64,000 nucleotides of DNA, from contig CAMCUO010000010.1 of NCBI GenBank assembly GCA_945879015.1, positions 1-64,000 of the forward strand. The letters are read 5' to 3'. Under the pieces are notes generated by a model. The model worked only from the letters and a program-made list of their open reading frames with translations. It did not search any database and was not told where the DNA came from. Below are positions 15,485 through 24,583 of the stretch, piece by piece. Both the position numbers and the translations under genes were made by a program. The stretch's first letter is position 1. Every line of letters begins with the position of its first letter. This DNA comes from Chitinophaga pinensis. Its GTDB lineage: Bacteria; Bacteroidota; Bacteroidia; 2-12-FULL-35-15.

Positions 15485-17539
15485 ATGCAAACTATTCTTA
15501 AACTTTCAGTAATTGCTACGGCATTAACTTTTGCATCCTGTGGTGGTGATGCTAAACATGATGAATCTGTAAAAGCTCCAAATACAGGAGTTGATACGAA
15601 GAACATTGATAGTACAGCAAGCCCTGTGGATGATTTCTATCAATTCGTAAACGGAAATTGGATGAAAAACAACCCGATTCCAGAATCGGAAAGCCGTTGG
15701 GGTAGCTTTAACGAGCTGAACGAAAAAAATCTGGCTAAACTACGAACCATTTTGGACGAAGCTGCAGGCGATAAATCAGCAGTAGCAGGAAGTAATAAAC
15801 AAAAAATAGGCGATTTCTATTCTGTTGCCAATGATTCTGTTAAATTAAATGTAGATGGAATTACCCCTTTAAAAGATGAATTTTCTGCAATTGATAATAT
15901 TAAAAAATCAGATGATTTAATTAAAGCTGCAGCTCATCTTCATCAAATTGGAGTAAATGTAATGTTTGGCGGATACATCGGACAAGATCCTAAAATTAGT
16001 ACTGAGATTATTACTCAACTTGGACAAGGTGGTATTTCTTTGCCCGATCGAGATTATTATACCAATACAGATGAGCGTACAATTGGAATTCAAAAAGCTT
16101 ATATAAAACACATCGCAAACATGTTTGTTTTGCTTGGTGAGAAACCAGAAGTAGCAGAAAAAAATGCAAAAGTGGTTTATGGTATTGAAACAAATCTGGC
16201 GAAAGCATCAATGACAAAAATTGATATGCGTAATCCAGAATTGATGTACAATAAAAAAACAGTAAAGGAATTAGCTGAGCTAACTCCTAATTTTAATTGG
16301 ACACTTTATTTTGAAGCTACTGGAATCAAAAACATTAACGACGTAATAATTGGTCAACCCGAATTTTTCAAAACTTTAAATGCATCATTGAAATCAGTTT
16401 CTATTAACGATTGGAAAACTTATTTACGCTGGGGATTAATTGATCAAACTGCAAGTAAGTTAAGCGACAATGTTGTAAACGAACATTTTGATTTTTATGG
16501 AAAAACATTGTTAGGAATACCTGCATTGAAGCCTCGTTGGAAACGTTCTTTTGAAGCTACAGATGCTTCTTTGGGAGATGCACTTGGACAAGTATTTGTT
16601 GAGAAACATTTTACACAAGCAAGTAAAGATAAAGTTGCGGAGATGGTGAAAAATCTTATCGCTGCTTACCGTCTTCGTATTGCAAGTCGCGATTGGATGA
16701 GTGAAGAAACAAAAAAAGCCGCTAACTTGAAATTAGACAAAGTGATGTTGAAATTAGGTTACCCTGATAAATGGAAAGATTATTCTTCATTAGATATCAA
16801 ACGTGATTCTTATGTTCAGAATTATATGCGAGCAAACACATACGCATTTAAACAAATGGTAGATAAATTAGGAAAACCTGTTGATCGCACTGAGTGGGGA
16901 ATGACACCACCAACAATTAATGCGTATTACAATCCTTCTATGAACGAGATTGTTTTTCCGGCGGGAATTATGCAGCCGATTTTCTTCAACCCTGATGCGG
17001 ATGATGCGGTGAATTATGGTTGCATGGGTGCAATTATTGGTCACGAATTAACTCACGGTTTTGATGATGAAGGTGCACAATTTGATGCAGATGGAAATTT
17101 AAAAAACTGGTGGACTGATATGGACAAAGCGAATTTCAAAAAGAAAACAGATATGTTGATTAAACAATTCAACAGTTATATTGCTATTGATAGTATGCAT
17201 GTAAGAGGTGAATTAACTTTAGGAGAAAACATCGCTGATTTAGGTGGATTAACAATTTCTTATTATGCTTTGAAAAAATCAATGGAAGGAAAACCTGCTC
17301 CTGAAAAGATTGATGGCTTTACAGCTGAGCAACGTTTCTTCATGTCCTGGGCACAAGGTTGGAGAGGAAATATGCGTCCAGAATTCTTGAAGAATATGGT
17401 GCAAACAAATCCTCACTCTCCTGGAAATTTCCGTGGAAATGGACCATTGAGTAATATGCAGGAATTTTATGATGCGTTTGGCGTAAAAGAAGGCGATAAG
17501 ATGTATCGCCCGAAAGCTGAAAGAGCAGAAATTTGGTAA
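15485..17539 (+). CDS. M13 family zinc metallopeptidase (neprilysin/PepO-like lipoprotein)
   Basis: A 684-residue peptidase. The start carries a lipoprotein signal (LTFASC, Cys19), so it is anchored to a membrane facing the periplasm or surface. The N-terminal M13 domain begins at DDFYQFVNGNWMKNNPIP. The catalytic domain shows HELTH (His520, Glu521, His524) and the third zinc ligand Glu581 in GENIADLGG, and NAYYNPSMNEIVFPAGI supplies the substrate-binding motif. Length and motif spacing are normal. M13 enzymes cut small peptides. A bidirectional terminator follows. Confidence 0.93.
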   Translation: MQTILKLSVIATALTFASCGGDAKHDESVKAPNTGVDTKNIDSTASPVDDFYQFVNGNWMKNNPIPESESRWGSFNELNEKNLAKLRTILDEAAGDKSAVAGSNKQKIGDFYSVANDSVKLNVDGITPLKDEFSAIDNIKKSDDLIKAAAHLHQIGVNVMFGGYIGQDPKISTEIITQLGQGGISLPDRDYYTNTDERTIGIQKAYIKHIANMFVLLGEKPEVAEKNAKVVYGIETNLAKASMTKIDMRNPELMYNKKTVKELAELTPNFNWTLYFEATGIKNINDVIIGQPEFFKTLNASLKSVSINDWKTYLRWGLIDQTASKLSDNVVNEHFDFYGKTLLGIPALKPRWKRSFEATDASLGDALGQVFVEKHFTQASKDKVAEMVKNLIAAYRLRIASRDWMSEETKKAANLKLDKVMLKLGYPDKWKDYSSLDIKRDSYVQNYMRANTYAFKQMVDKLGKPVDRTEWGMTPPTINAYYNPSMNEIVFPAGIMQPIFFNPDADDAVNYGCMGAIIGHELTHGFDDEGAQFDADGNLKNWWTDMDKANFKKKTDMLIKQFNSYIAIDSMHVRGELTLGENIADLGGLTISYYALKKSMEGKPAPEKIDGFTAEQRFFMSWAQGWRGNMRPEFLKNMVQTNPHSPGNFRGNGPLSNMQEFYDAFGVKEGDKMYRPKAERAEIW

Positions 17540-17553
17540 TGTTGATATAAATG

Positions 17554-17590
17554 AAAAAAGACCTTGTTATATTTTAACAAGGTCTTTTTT
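17554..17590. terminator. Bidirectional terminator after the M13 peptidase gene
   Basis: Sixteen-base perfect arms (17554-17569 and 17575-17590) close over a five-base loop and end in A and T runs. It serves the peptidase gene and the two convergent hypothetical genes. Confidence 0.9.
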
Positions 17591-17601
17591 TTGTCGCTTT
17601 A

Positions 17602-17850
17602 TTATTTCGAAGCGAGTATATTTTTTCTACAAGCTAAATATTCTTCTTCCGAAATTTCTTTCCAGTTCTCTTTAAAATCAAAGGTCATATCCTGAAGAAA
17701 ATTTCTATCCGGCATAATATTTACCTTAAATTGATTTAACACATAGTTGCTTCCAATTATTTGAATCTCTTCCCACTCCGTTGAGGAAGTAATCTTAAAG
17801 AACGATTTTTCGTTTAAATATTTTCTGTATAGAGGATATTGAATTTCCAT
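17602..17850 (-). CDS. Hypothetical protein, 82 residues
   Basis: A small soluble protein with no signal peptide, membrane segment or recognised motif. It is rich in aromatic and charged residues and could be a single alpha/beta domain. Its ATG at 17850-17848 follows the stop codon of the upstream secreted protein by only two bases, so the two are surely co-transcribed and probably co-translated. Its position before a strong terminator supports a real gene. Confidence 0.6.
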   Translation of the reverse strand: MEIQYPLYRKYLNEKSFFKITSSTEWEEIQIIGSNYVLNQFKVNIMPDRNFLQDMTFDFKENWKEISEEEYLACRKNILASK

Positions 17851-17852
17851 AA

Positions 17853-18563
17853 TTAAAACTCAGGACAATCAGTTGAGCACTTTTTTCCTAAACGCAATTT
17901 TTTTGTTGTGTTTTTCTTTTGTTGTTTTTGTTTTACTGCTTTTGTTGTGGTTAAATCAGCAGTATTAGTTGATCCATTTTTTGTCATTGAGGACTCCTTT
18001 GGAGAAGAAGCTTTTTCTGATTTTTTTGTTCCTGAGAAATCCTCCGGAGATGAAGCTGTTTTACCTTCTTCTTTAACTACTGGTTTTGATTCAGAACTAA
18101 CTGCTTTTTTAGCTTGAATAACATCAAATGGTTTTGATGTCTCCGTTTTTTTCTCAGAAGGCATGCTTTCAAATTCATCCTCATCCTCAGCCTCTGGTTC
18201 ACTAACAGCTTTAATTGCTCTGTTGTTCTCTTCTGTCACAATAGGAAGCTTTTGCTTTTCTGGTTCAGCCTGGTCGGAAGGATGACGGGTTGATTTTTGA
18301 CTGATTGTACTTTCTTCCTTCGAAATTGCTTTTCCTTTTCTTGTAGTTGTATTTAAACTTGTATTCTTCTCATAAATGCTTTGATACTTTGGATTTGAGA
18401 AATCATTGTCACCTCCTGAACGTTTGCTCAAATGAGCATATTCCTTGCTCGTGCTTGATTTGTTGTTGGAGCCCGGACAAGCATCTGATACTCGTTTTAC
18501 TTGTGCTGAATGCGCCAAACAGATGAATTGCGCAATAACTAGAAGACCGATTATCTTTTTCAT
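17853..18563 (-). CDS. Secreted low-complexity Ser/Lys/Glu-rich protein, unknown
   Basis: A 236-residue protein with a clear signal peptide (MKKIIGLLVIAQFICLAHSA, then Q). The mature part is almost wholly low complexity: Ser, Lys, Glu and Thr with repeated KKSEK, SSPK and SKP pieces, and no predicted fold. It carries Cys near both ends (an early DACPG and a final KKCSTDCPEF). I recognise no family. It heads a two-gene operon and is divergent from the addB-like gene. Confidence 0.65.
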   Translation of the reverse strand: MKKIIGLLVIAQFICLAHSAQVKRVSDACPGSNNKSSTSKEYAHLSKRSGGDNDFSNPKYQSIYEKNTSLNTTTRKGKAISKEESTISQKSTRHPSDQAEPEKQKLPIVTEENNRAIKAVSEPEAEDEDEFESMPSEKKTETSKPFDVIQAKKAVSSESKPVVKEEGKTASSPEDFSGTKKSEKASSPKESSMTKNGSTNTADLTTTKAVKQKQQKKNTTKKLRLGKKCSTDCPEF

Positions 18564-18655
18564 AATTTCTTTGTTTTCACCAATAACGTACCAATATTAC
18601 CAATTAGTATTTTTATATTTACATTTTATAAAAATAATTTTGAAATTCAGTATTA

Positions 18656-21553
18656 ATGCAATCATTCCTCGAAAAAACGGTAGACTATCTCCATGAAAAA
18701 TATGGAGACGATGTGAGCGAGTTATGTATTGTGTTGCCCAATAGACGTGCGGGTTTGTTCTTGAAAACACATTTCTCAAAAAAACTCAAAAAAACATTCT
18801 GGAGTCCAGAAATACTTGCAACCGAAGATTTTGTTTCTCTTTTGGCTGAGTTGGAAGTAGCAGACTCAACAACTTTACTTTTCGAATTATACGAAACAGT
18901 AAAACAAGTGGGAAAGCGAGATATTGAAACTTTTGATGAGTTTAGCAAGTGGGGACAAATATTGTTGAGCGACTTAAATGAGATTGACAGATATCTTGTC
19001 GACCACAAGCAACTTTTCGGAAATCTAAAAGACATCAAAGAATTAGAAGCCTGGAGTTTGAATTCAGAAGAAACATTGACTGATTTTCAAAAGCAGTATT
19101 TAGAATTCTGGAAATTATTGGGCGAGTACTATCAAAACTTTTCTCAACGCTTATTGTCACAACATCAAGCATATCAAGGAATGGCTTATCGAATTGTGGC
19201 TGATAATGTGGAAGAGCGTGTTGGAAAACATCCTTGGAAGAAAATCATTTTTGCTGGATTCAATGCATTAAACAAAGCTGAAGAAGAGATTATAGCAAAA
19301 TTGCTAAATGCCGATAAAGCAGAAATTATTTGGGATACTGATTCATATTATATCAATAATATAAATCAGGAAGCTGGTAGATTTATTCGGAAGTATAATT
19401 TATCTGGTAAATTCTCAAAGCTGCTTACATCTGATAAGGAATCAAGCGAGAGAAATCTAACGATTGAAGAAACATTGCTTTCTAATGAAAAGAAATCAAT
19501 CACAATTATTGGTGCTGCTAAAAATGTAGCTCAAGCAAAGGTTGCAGGAAGTTTAGTAGAAGAAATAAAAAAAACAGATCCATTATTACAAGCGACTGCA
19601 ATTGTATTGGCAGATGAAAATTTACTGTTTCCTGTTTTACATTCTTTGCCAGAAAATTTAAAAGACATTAACGTTACAATGGGTTATCCATTGAAAAATA
19701 CTCCCGTAGCTGGTTATTTCGATTTGGTTTTTGCAATGCACGAAAATGGGTTAAAACTAGCACAAGGAAAAGCAAATTATAGTTTTTATCATAGTGATGT
19801 AGTGAAGTTATTGAGTCACGCTTACACAGCAACAGCTTTGTTTACGGTTTCAAAGGAATATACTATTCGTCGAGTTTTGCAAGCAATACAACAACGGAAC
19901 ATTGTTTTTGTTGGATTAAAAATGCTAAAAGCTATTTTCGAAGAGTTTAAATGCGAAAAAGAATTTGAAGTTTTAAACGGTATCTTCAAACATTGGCAAA
20001 CACCTCCTGATGCTATTGAATGTGTTCATTATTTAATAGAGACTTTAAAAAACGGAATAGTTCTTCAGCAAGATAAAAATGATGAGAATAAAGCGAGTTT
20101 AGAATTAGAATATTTATTCGCCTTTACAAAGATTATCAAGCGTATTCAAGTCTTGATGGAACAATATCCTGAATCGGTTGGAGATTTGAAAACACTGAGA
20201 AGTATTGTGAATCAAATTGTACGAAGTTCTACTTTGCCTTTCTACGGAGAGCCATTGATGGGTTTGCAGGTGATGGGAATGTTAGAAACACGTACACTCG
20301 ATTTTGAAAATGTGATTTTACTTTCTTGTAACGAAGACATTTTGCCATCTGGAAAAGCAGTAAACTCATTTATTCCATTTGAATTAAAACGGGTGTTTGG
20401 ATTGCCAACCTATGGAGATAAAGATTCTATTTTCTCGTATCACTTTTATCGTTTGTTACAACGTGCAACCAACATTCATTTATTGTACAATACAGAAAGT
20501 GATGCATTAGGAAGCGGAGAGAAAAGCAGATTCTTAACTCAATTAATTTATGAATTACCAAAAGTAAATCCGAATGTGACTATTACTGAGCAATTGGTGA
20601 GCATTCCGATTATCAATAATGGTGTGGAGAACTTAATATCGATTGAAAAATCAGATTCTATATTAGAGAAATTGAAGCTAAAAGCGGAGACGGGATTTTC
20701 TCCTTCTTTGCTGAATATTTATCGCAATTGTTCTTTGCAATTCTATTTTCATGCCATCGCTAAATTAAAAGAAGCGGATGAAGTGGAAGAGACGATAGGT
20801 GCAGATACGCTGGGAAATGTTATTCACGAAACATTAGAATCTTTTTATAAACCGTTTGTCGGGAAGAAGATTCAAGTAATGGATATTGCAGAAATGAAAA
20901 AGAAAGTTGAGTCAACAACCTTGGCTTTTTTTAAAGTAAAGTACAGCGAGACCGAAGTTAGTTATGGCAAAAATTTATTGACATTTAAAGTTGCTCTTAA
21001 ATTCATCAATAATTTTTTAGATGCTGAAATTGCAAACATCCAAAAAGCAGAAAGGGAAGGATCTCCAATTATTATAAAAGCATTGGAGCAGGAATTGGAA
21101 AGTCATCTTTCGGTTGGCGAAAAGGCAATCAAAGTAAAAGGGAAAGCTGATAGAATTGATACATTAGGAAGCATAACCAGAATTGTAGATTATAAAACAG
21201 GCTTAGCTGATAACAAAGAATTGAAATTGGAAGATTGGGATGATCTCAGAATCAATTCAGGATTGGCAAAAAGTTTTCAATTGTTGACTTATGCATGGTT
21301 GTATCAAAAGCAAAATCCTTCAATCAAAGAAAATATTGTTTCCGGGATAATTACATTCAGAGAATTAAGTGCCGGATTAAAAACGGTGAAAGTAAATGAT
21401 TCGGCTAACTTGAATGTGGATGTGTTAGCGAATTTTGAAGAGCAGTTGCAAGTGCTGCTTTCTGAAATATTTGATACAAGTTTGCGTTTTACTCAGACTA
21501 AAGAGGTGGCTAATTGTGAATATTGCGCATTTAAAGGCATTTGTAACCGTTAA
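18656..21553 (+). CDS. AddB-like PD-(D/E)XK nuclease with Fe-S cluster motif
   Basis: A 965-residue protein resembling the AddB subunit of helicase-nucleases. The N-terminal half has a degenerate helicase fold: LCIVLPNRRAGLFLKTHF occurs where Walker A would be, without GKT. The C-terminal nuclease domain shows KVKGKADRIDTLG and RIVDYKTG. Four cysteines, Cys692 (IYRNCSLQFYF), Cys954, Cys957 and Cys963 (C-x2-C-x5-C at the very end), match the 4Fe-4S pattern that clamps AddB and Cas4-type nuclease domains. It should act with the AddA-like protein at 12128 in double-strand break repair, although three genes separate them. Confidence 0.85.
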   Translation: MQSFLEKTVDYLHEKYGDDVSELCIVLPNRRAGLFLKTHFSKKLKKTFWSPEILATEDFVSLLAELEVADSTTLLFELYETVKQVGKRDIETFDEFSKWGQILLSDLNEIDRYLVDHKQLFGNLKDIKELEAWSLNSEETLTDFQKQYLEFWKLLGEYYQNFSQRLLSQHQAYQGMAYRIVADNVEERVGKHPWKKIIFAGFNALNKAEEEIIAKLLNADKAEIIWDTDSYYINNINQEAGRFIRKYNLSGKFSKLLTSDKESSERNLTIEETLLSNEKKSITIIGAAKNVAQAKVAGSLVEEIKKTDPLLQATAIVLADENLLFPVLHSLPENLKDINVTMGYPLKNTPVAGYFDLVFAMHENGLKLAQGKANYSFYHSDVVKLLSHAYTATALFTVSKEYTIRRVLQAIQQRNIVFVGLKMLKAIFEEFKCEKEFEVLNGIFKHWQTPPDAIECVHYLIETLKNGIVLQQDKNDENKASLELEYLFAFTKIIKRIQVLMEQYPESVGDLKTLRSIVNQIVRSSTLPFYGEPLMGLQVMGMLETRTLDFENVILLSCNEDILPSGKAVNSFIPFELKRVFGLPTYGDKDSIFSYHFYRLLQRATNIHLLYNTESDALGSGEKSRFLTQLIYELPKVNPNVTITEQLVSIPIINNGVENLISIEKSDSILEKLKLKAETGFSPSLLNIYRNCSLQFYFHAIAKLKEADEVEETIGADTLGNVIHETLESFYKPFVGKKIQVMDIAEMKKKVESTTLAFFKVKYSETEVSYGKNLLTFKVALKFINNFLDAEIANIQKAEREGSPIIIKALEQELESHLSVGEKAIKVKGKADRIDTLGSITRIVDYKTGLADNKELKLEDWDDLRINSGLAKSFQLLTYAWLYQKQNPSIKENIVSGIITFRELSAGLKTVKVNDSANLNVDVLANFEEQLQVLLSEIFDTSLRFTQTKEVANCEYCAFKGICNR

Positions 21554-21612
21554 AAATAATTCTGTTACCTGTATCTTTTGGTCTTTTCAATCATTATGAA
21601 TTAAACAAATTT

Positions 21613-22179
21613 GTGCCGGTGAGCTCTCATCATAAATCGGATATCGAAATTAAACAGGAATTGCAGCTCATTGAAGCGGCAAAAGAAAACCCTGCGCGTT
21701 TTGGAGTCCTTTATGATAAATATTATAAGTCGATTTTCGTTTTTATTTACCGTAGAACAGATGATGAGGAACTTACAGCCGATATTACCTCACAGGTTTT
21801 TCTGAAAGCACTCATTAATATTAAGAAATATGAGTACAAAGGCGTTCCTTTTTCTGCATGGCTTTTCAGAATTGCCTTTAATGAAATTAATATGTATTTT
21901 AGAAAAAATAATGCACAAAGAATAGTGAGTTTGAGTCAAAATGGGATGTTGCAAATTGCACAAGAAGCAGAGTTAGATGAAAACACAGAAGGAATAAAAC
22001 AAATGATGGGTGCTGTTAAACAATTAGACGCTTTAGAGCTTCAATTAATAGAATTACGATTTTTTGAAAAACATTCCTTTGCCGAAGTTAGCGAGATTGT
22101 TGGTATAACAGAGAACAATGCGAAAGTGAAAGTCTATCGTATTTTAGATAAATTAAAAAAAGTGTTGAGCAAGAAATAA
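21613..22179 (+). CDS. RNA polymerase sigma factor, ECF type
   Basis: A 188-residue sigma-70 family protein. Region 2 spans about 30-95 (FGVLYDKYYKSIFVFIYRRT, then ITSQVFLKALINIKKYE and PFSAWLFRIAFNEI), and region 4 about 130-186 (LELQLIELRFFEKHSFAEVS, ENNAKVKVYRILDKLKK). Sigma-1 and -3 regions are missing, as in ECF factors. The start is GTG at 21613 or GTG at 21619; no strong ribosome site decides, as is common in this phylum. Its stop overlaps the ATG of the next gene, which encodes a small membrane protein that might control it. Confidence 0.88.
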   Translation: MPVSSHHKSDIEIKQELQLIEAAKENPARFGVLYDKYYKSIFVFIYRRTDDEELTADITSQVFLKALINIKKYEYKGVPFSAWLFRIAFNEINMYFRKNNAQRIVSLSQNGMLQIAQEAELDENTEGIKQMMGAVKQLDALELQLIELRFFEKHSFAEVSEIVGITENNAKVKVYRILDKLKKVLSKK

Positions 22180-22430
22180 TGTCGGAACTGAAATTTAATA
22201 TTGATAAACCCGATTTGCCGGATGAGCAAATCAACAAACACAAGGATTTTAAGAAGCTGATCTATAATTATCAATCAGCGACAAAACCTTTATACAAAGC
22301 ACCACTTTATAAAAATAAAAGAGTGTTTATTGTTATTCTGTTGATTTTGTTGGTGATGTTTGTGATTATCGAAGCGCTGGAGAAAGCGGAAGAAGGGAAG
22401 GTTCCTGCTAAGGTTGAGGAAACGAAATAA
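22179..22430 (+). CDS. Small single-pass membrane protein coupled to the sigma factor
   Basis: An 83-residue protein with a charged N-terminal cytoplasmic part (about 1-46), one hydrophobic segment (VFIVILLILLVMFVIIEAL, about 49-67) and a short Lys/Glu-rich end. The ATG overlaps the sigma factor stop by one base (TAATG), so translation is coupled. Size, topology and position suit a small anti-sigma factor, but there is no zinc or known anti-sigma motif, so this is inference only. Confidence 0.65.
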   Translation: MSELKFNIDKPDLPDEQINKHKDFKKLIYNYQSATKPLYKAPLYKNKRVFIVILLILLVMFVIIEALEKAEEGKVPAKVEETK

Positions 22431-22439
22431 TTTTATTGG

Positions 22440-22526
22440 CGTCATTGCAAGGAACGAAGCAATCTCTGCCAATTAGTAACTCTGCTTATCATCGTGAGAG
22501 ATTGCTTCGTTCCTTGCAATGACGTT
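22440..22526. repeat. Palindromic dispersed repeat B, copy 1
   Basis: Perfect 26-base inverted arms (22441-22466 and 22498-22523), beginning GTCATTGCAAGGAACGAAGC, close over a 31-base loop. Other copies: 34019-34140, 38904-38973 and a half copy at 61260-61288. It lies between two convergent genes and may stop transcription. Confidence 0.85.
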
Positions 22527-22555
22527 CTAAGAATGATAGAGTTGATAAGATAATT

Positions 22556-23251
22556 TTACTCTGTAAATTTATATCCGACTCCCCTGATCGAGTGAAAGTG
22601 TATTGGTTCTCTTTGATTCTTTTCAAAATATTTTCTAAAAGCAAGAATATAATTGTCGATAGTACGTGACGATGGATAAGCATCTCTCCCCCAAACTGAA
22701 TCTAATATTTCTTCACGCGAAACAACTTCTCCTTTTCGTTCAATCAATAATTTCATAAGTGCAATTTCTTTTTTACTGATTTCTGCTTTCCCGTTTATTC
22801 CAATTATCTCATAAGTAATAAAATTCACTTTGTTTTCTCCAAACGAATAAGATTCCAACGATTTATCCGATTCTATTTGCGGACTTCCTCTTTTTACTAA
22901 AATCTGAACTCTCAAAAGCAATTCCTCTAAATTAAAGGGTTTAGTTATGTAATCATCAGCACCCAATTTTAATCCTTGGATCTTATCGGAGCTGGAACCT
23001 TTTGCGGTAAGAAACAGGATTGGTATTTTGGTGTTTTCTTTCCGGATTTGCTCACATACATCAAAACCATTCAGTTCGGGTAACATAACATCAAGAATAA
23101 TGAGATTGAAATTCTCCTTTTTAAATTCATTTAATGCTTCTATGCCATTTCTAGCTATTGACACCTCATAGCCTTCCAATTCCAGATTTAAACGAATTGT
23201 TTTTAACAGGTTTTCTTCGTCTTCTACTAATAAAATGTGCTTTTTACTCAT
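22556..23251 (-). CDS. OmpR-family response regulator (orphan)
   Basis: A 231-residue two-component regulator. The receiver domain shows the acidic pair Glu10-Asp11, phosphoacceptor Asp54 (LDVMLPE), Thr82 and Lys104 (DDYITKPF). The C-terminal winged-helix domain ends in the canonical SRTIDNYILAFRKYFEKN and FHSIRGVGYKF. The start at 23251 (MSKKHILLVEDE) is chosen over an upstream ATG because it begins at the receiver domain and a -7 promoter box lies just ahead. No histidine kinase gene is adjacent, so its partner is unknown. Confidence 0.9.
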   Translation of the reverse strand: MSKKHILLVEDEENLLKTIRLNLELEGYEVSIARNGIEALNEFKKENFNLIILDVMLPELNGFDVCEQIRKENTKIPILFLTAKGSSSDKIQGLKLGADDYITKPFNLEELLLRVQILVKRGSPQIESDKSLESYSFGENKVNFITYEIIGINGKAEISKKEIALMKLLIERKGEVVSREEILDSVWGRDAYPSSRTIDNYILAFRKYFEKNQREPIHFHSIRGVGYKFTE

Positions 23252-23258
23252 AATCGTG

Positions 23259-23266
23259 CAAAGATA
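23259..23266 (-). promoter_or_regulatory. Promoter -7 box of the response regulator gene
   Basis: On the minus strand the box reads TATCTTTG, a full match to TAnnTTTG. It ends only eight bases before the ATG, so the transcript would have almost no leader. Confidence 0.55.
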
Positions 23267-23285
23267 AAACAAAAACCTTGTTCGC

Positions 23286-23316
23286 TTGTAATTAAAGCCG
23301 ACAAAGCGTAAATTTG
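23286..23316 (+). promoter_or_regulatory. Promoter of the mqnE gene
   Basis: TTG at 23286-23288 and TAAATTTG at 23309-23316, 20 bases apart, fit the Bacteroidota promoter. The leader before the ATG at 23334 would be about 12 bases. Confidence 0.6.
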
Positions 23317-23333
23317 TGACCTAAAATACGACC

Positions 23334-24488
23334 ATGTCAGCTCAAGATATTTCTTCCCTTTTATTGGATTCCAATCTTTCTAAGGATTTTAAAAAAATAA
23401 CCGAAAAAGTAATGGCAAACGAACGCATCACGTTTGATGAAGGTGTTCTTTTGTATGAAAAAGGTGAATTAGGGTTTTTAGGAACGCTTGCAAATTACAT
23501 CCGTGAACGGAAAAATGGGAACAATGTATATTTCAATAGAAACTTCCACATTGAACCAACAAACATTTGTGTGTTTGATTGTAAATTTTGTTCGTATTCT
23601 AGATTATTAAAAAATAAAGAAGAAGGCTGGGAATTAACAGAAGAACAAATTTTAGATAAAGTAAGAAGTTACGATGGAAAACCTGTAACGGAAGTTCACA
23701 TTGTAGGTGGTGTGCATCCGAAAATGGGCTTGATGTATTTTGCCGGATTGATTAAAAAAATAAAAACCATTCGTCCCGATATACACGTGAAAGCATTTAC
23801 CGCTGTGGAACTGGAATACATGTGCAGAAAAGCAAAAGTAAGTTACGAAGAAGGTTTGCAAATTTTAAAAGACCACGGACAAAATTCTTTACCGGGTGGT
23901 GGAGCAGAAATTTTTGATGAAACGATTCGTAAAGAAATTTGCGAAGATAAATGTACTTCTGTGCAATGGTTGGAAATACATGAAACGGCGCATAAATTAG
24001 GAATGCCATCCAACGCTACAATGTTATACGGACACGTAGAAAAATTTGAACACCGGATTGATCACATGAATCGTTTGCGTGATTTGCAAGATAAAACGAA
24101 AGGCTTCAATACATTTATTCCATTAAAATTCAGAAATGGAAATAATCAAATGAGTCATATTACAGAATCTACTGTGATTGAAGATTTGCGCAATTACGCT
24201 GTGTCGAGAATTTACATGGATAATTTCGGACATTTAAAAGCATATTGGCCAATGATTGGCAGAACAACTGCACAACTTTCTTTAGCATTCGGAGTAGATG
24301 ATATTGATGGAACAATTGATGATTCTACAAAAATTTATACAATGGCTGGTTCTGAAGAACAATCACCTGCTTTAACAACACAGCAACTTGTGGAGCTGAT
24401 CAAACACGTTGGTAGAAATCCTATTGAGCGTGATACACTCTATAATGTAATTACTGATTATAGTAATTATGATTTTAGTAGCTGTTAA
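23334..24488 (+). CDS. mqnE: Aminofutalosine synthase MqnE (radical SAM)
   Basis: A 384-residue radical SAM enzyme. The 4Fe-4S cysteines are Cys79, Cys83 and Cys86 (NICVFDCKFCSYSR), followed by VTEVHIVGGVHPKMG and a C-terminal region with FIPLKFRNGNNQMSH. These features are those of MqnE, which makes aminofutalosine in the futalosine route to menaquinone. Close relatives include MqnC and CofH; the HIEPTNICVFDCKFC form and the chain length favour MqnE. No other mqn gene lies in the window. It is transcribed from its own promoter, divergent from the response regulator gene. Confidence 0.88.
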   Translation: MSAQDISSLLLDSNLSKDFKKITEKVMANERITFDEGVLLYEKGELGFLGTLANYIRERKNGNNVYFNRNFHIEPTNICVFDCKFCSYSRLLKNKEEGWELTEEQILDKVRSYDGKPVTEVHIVGGVHPKMGLMYFAGLIKKIKTIRPDIHVKAFTAVELEYMCRKAKVSYEEGLQILKDHGQNSLPGGGAEIFDETIRKEICEDKCTSVQWLEIHETAHKLGMPSNATMLYGHVEKFEHRIDHMNRLRDLQDKTKGFNTFIPLKFRNGNNQMSHITESTVIEDLRNYAVSRIYMDNFGHLKAYWPMIGRTTAQLSLAFGVDDIDGTIDDSTKIYTMAGSEEQSPALTTQQLVELIKHVGRNPIERDTLYNVITDYSNYDFSSC

Positions 24489-24516
24489 GAAACTTTTATA
24501 CTTAGTCATTCCAATA

Positions 24517-24547
24517 AAAAAACGCTCCGTAATTTACGAAGCGTTTT
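24517..24547. terminator. Bidirectional terminator between mqnE and pntB
   Basis: Arms 24519-24532 and 24534-24547 (AAAACGCT paired with AGCGTTTT at their outer ends, with one inner mismatch) are flanked by an A run on the left and Ts on the right. They separate two convergent genes. Confidence 0.8.
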
Positions 24548-24583
24548 ATCTAATATCTCAAGTCTAATATCTCACATCTGAGA

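Noticed and set aside
23252..23272. ATG at 23272 for the response regulator
   Set aside because: The -7 box at 23259-23266 overlaps it, and the receiver domain begins at the ATG at 23251.
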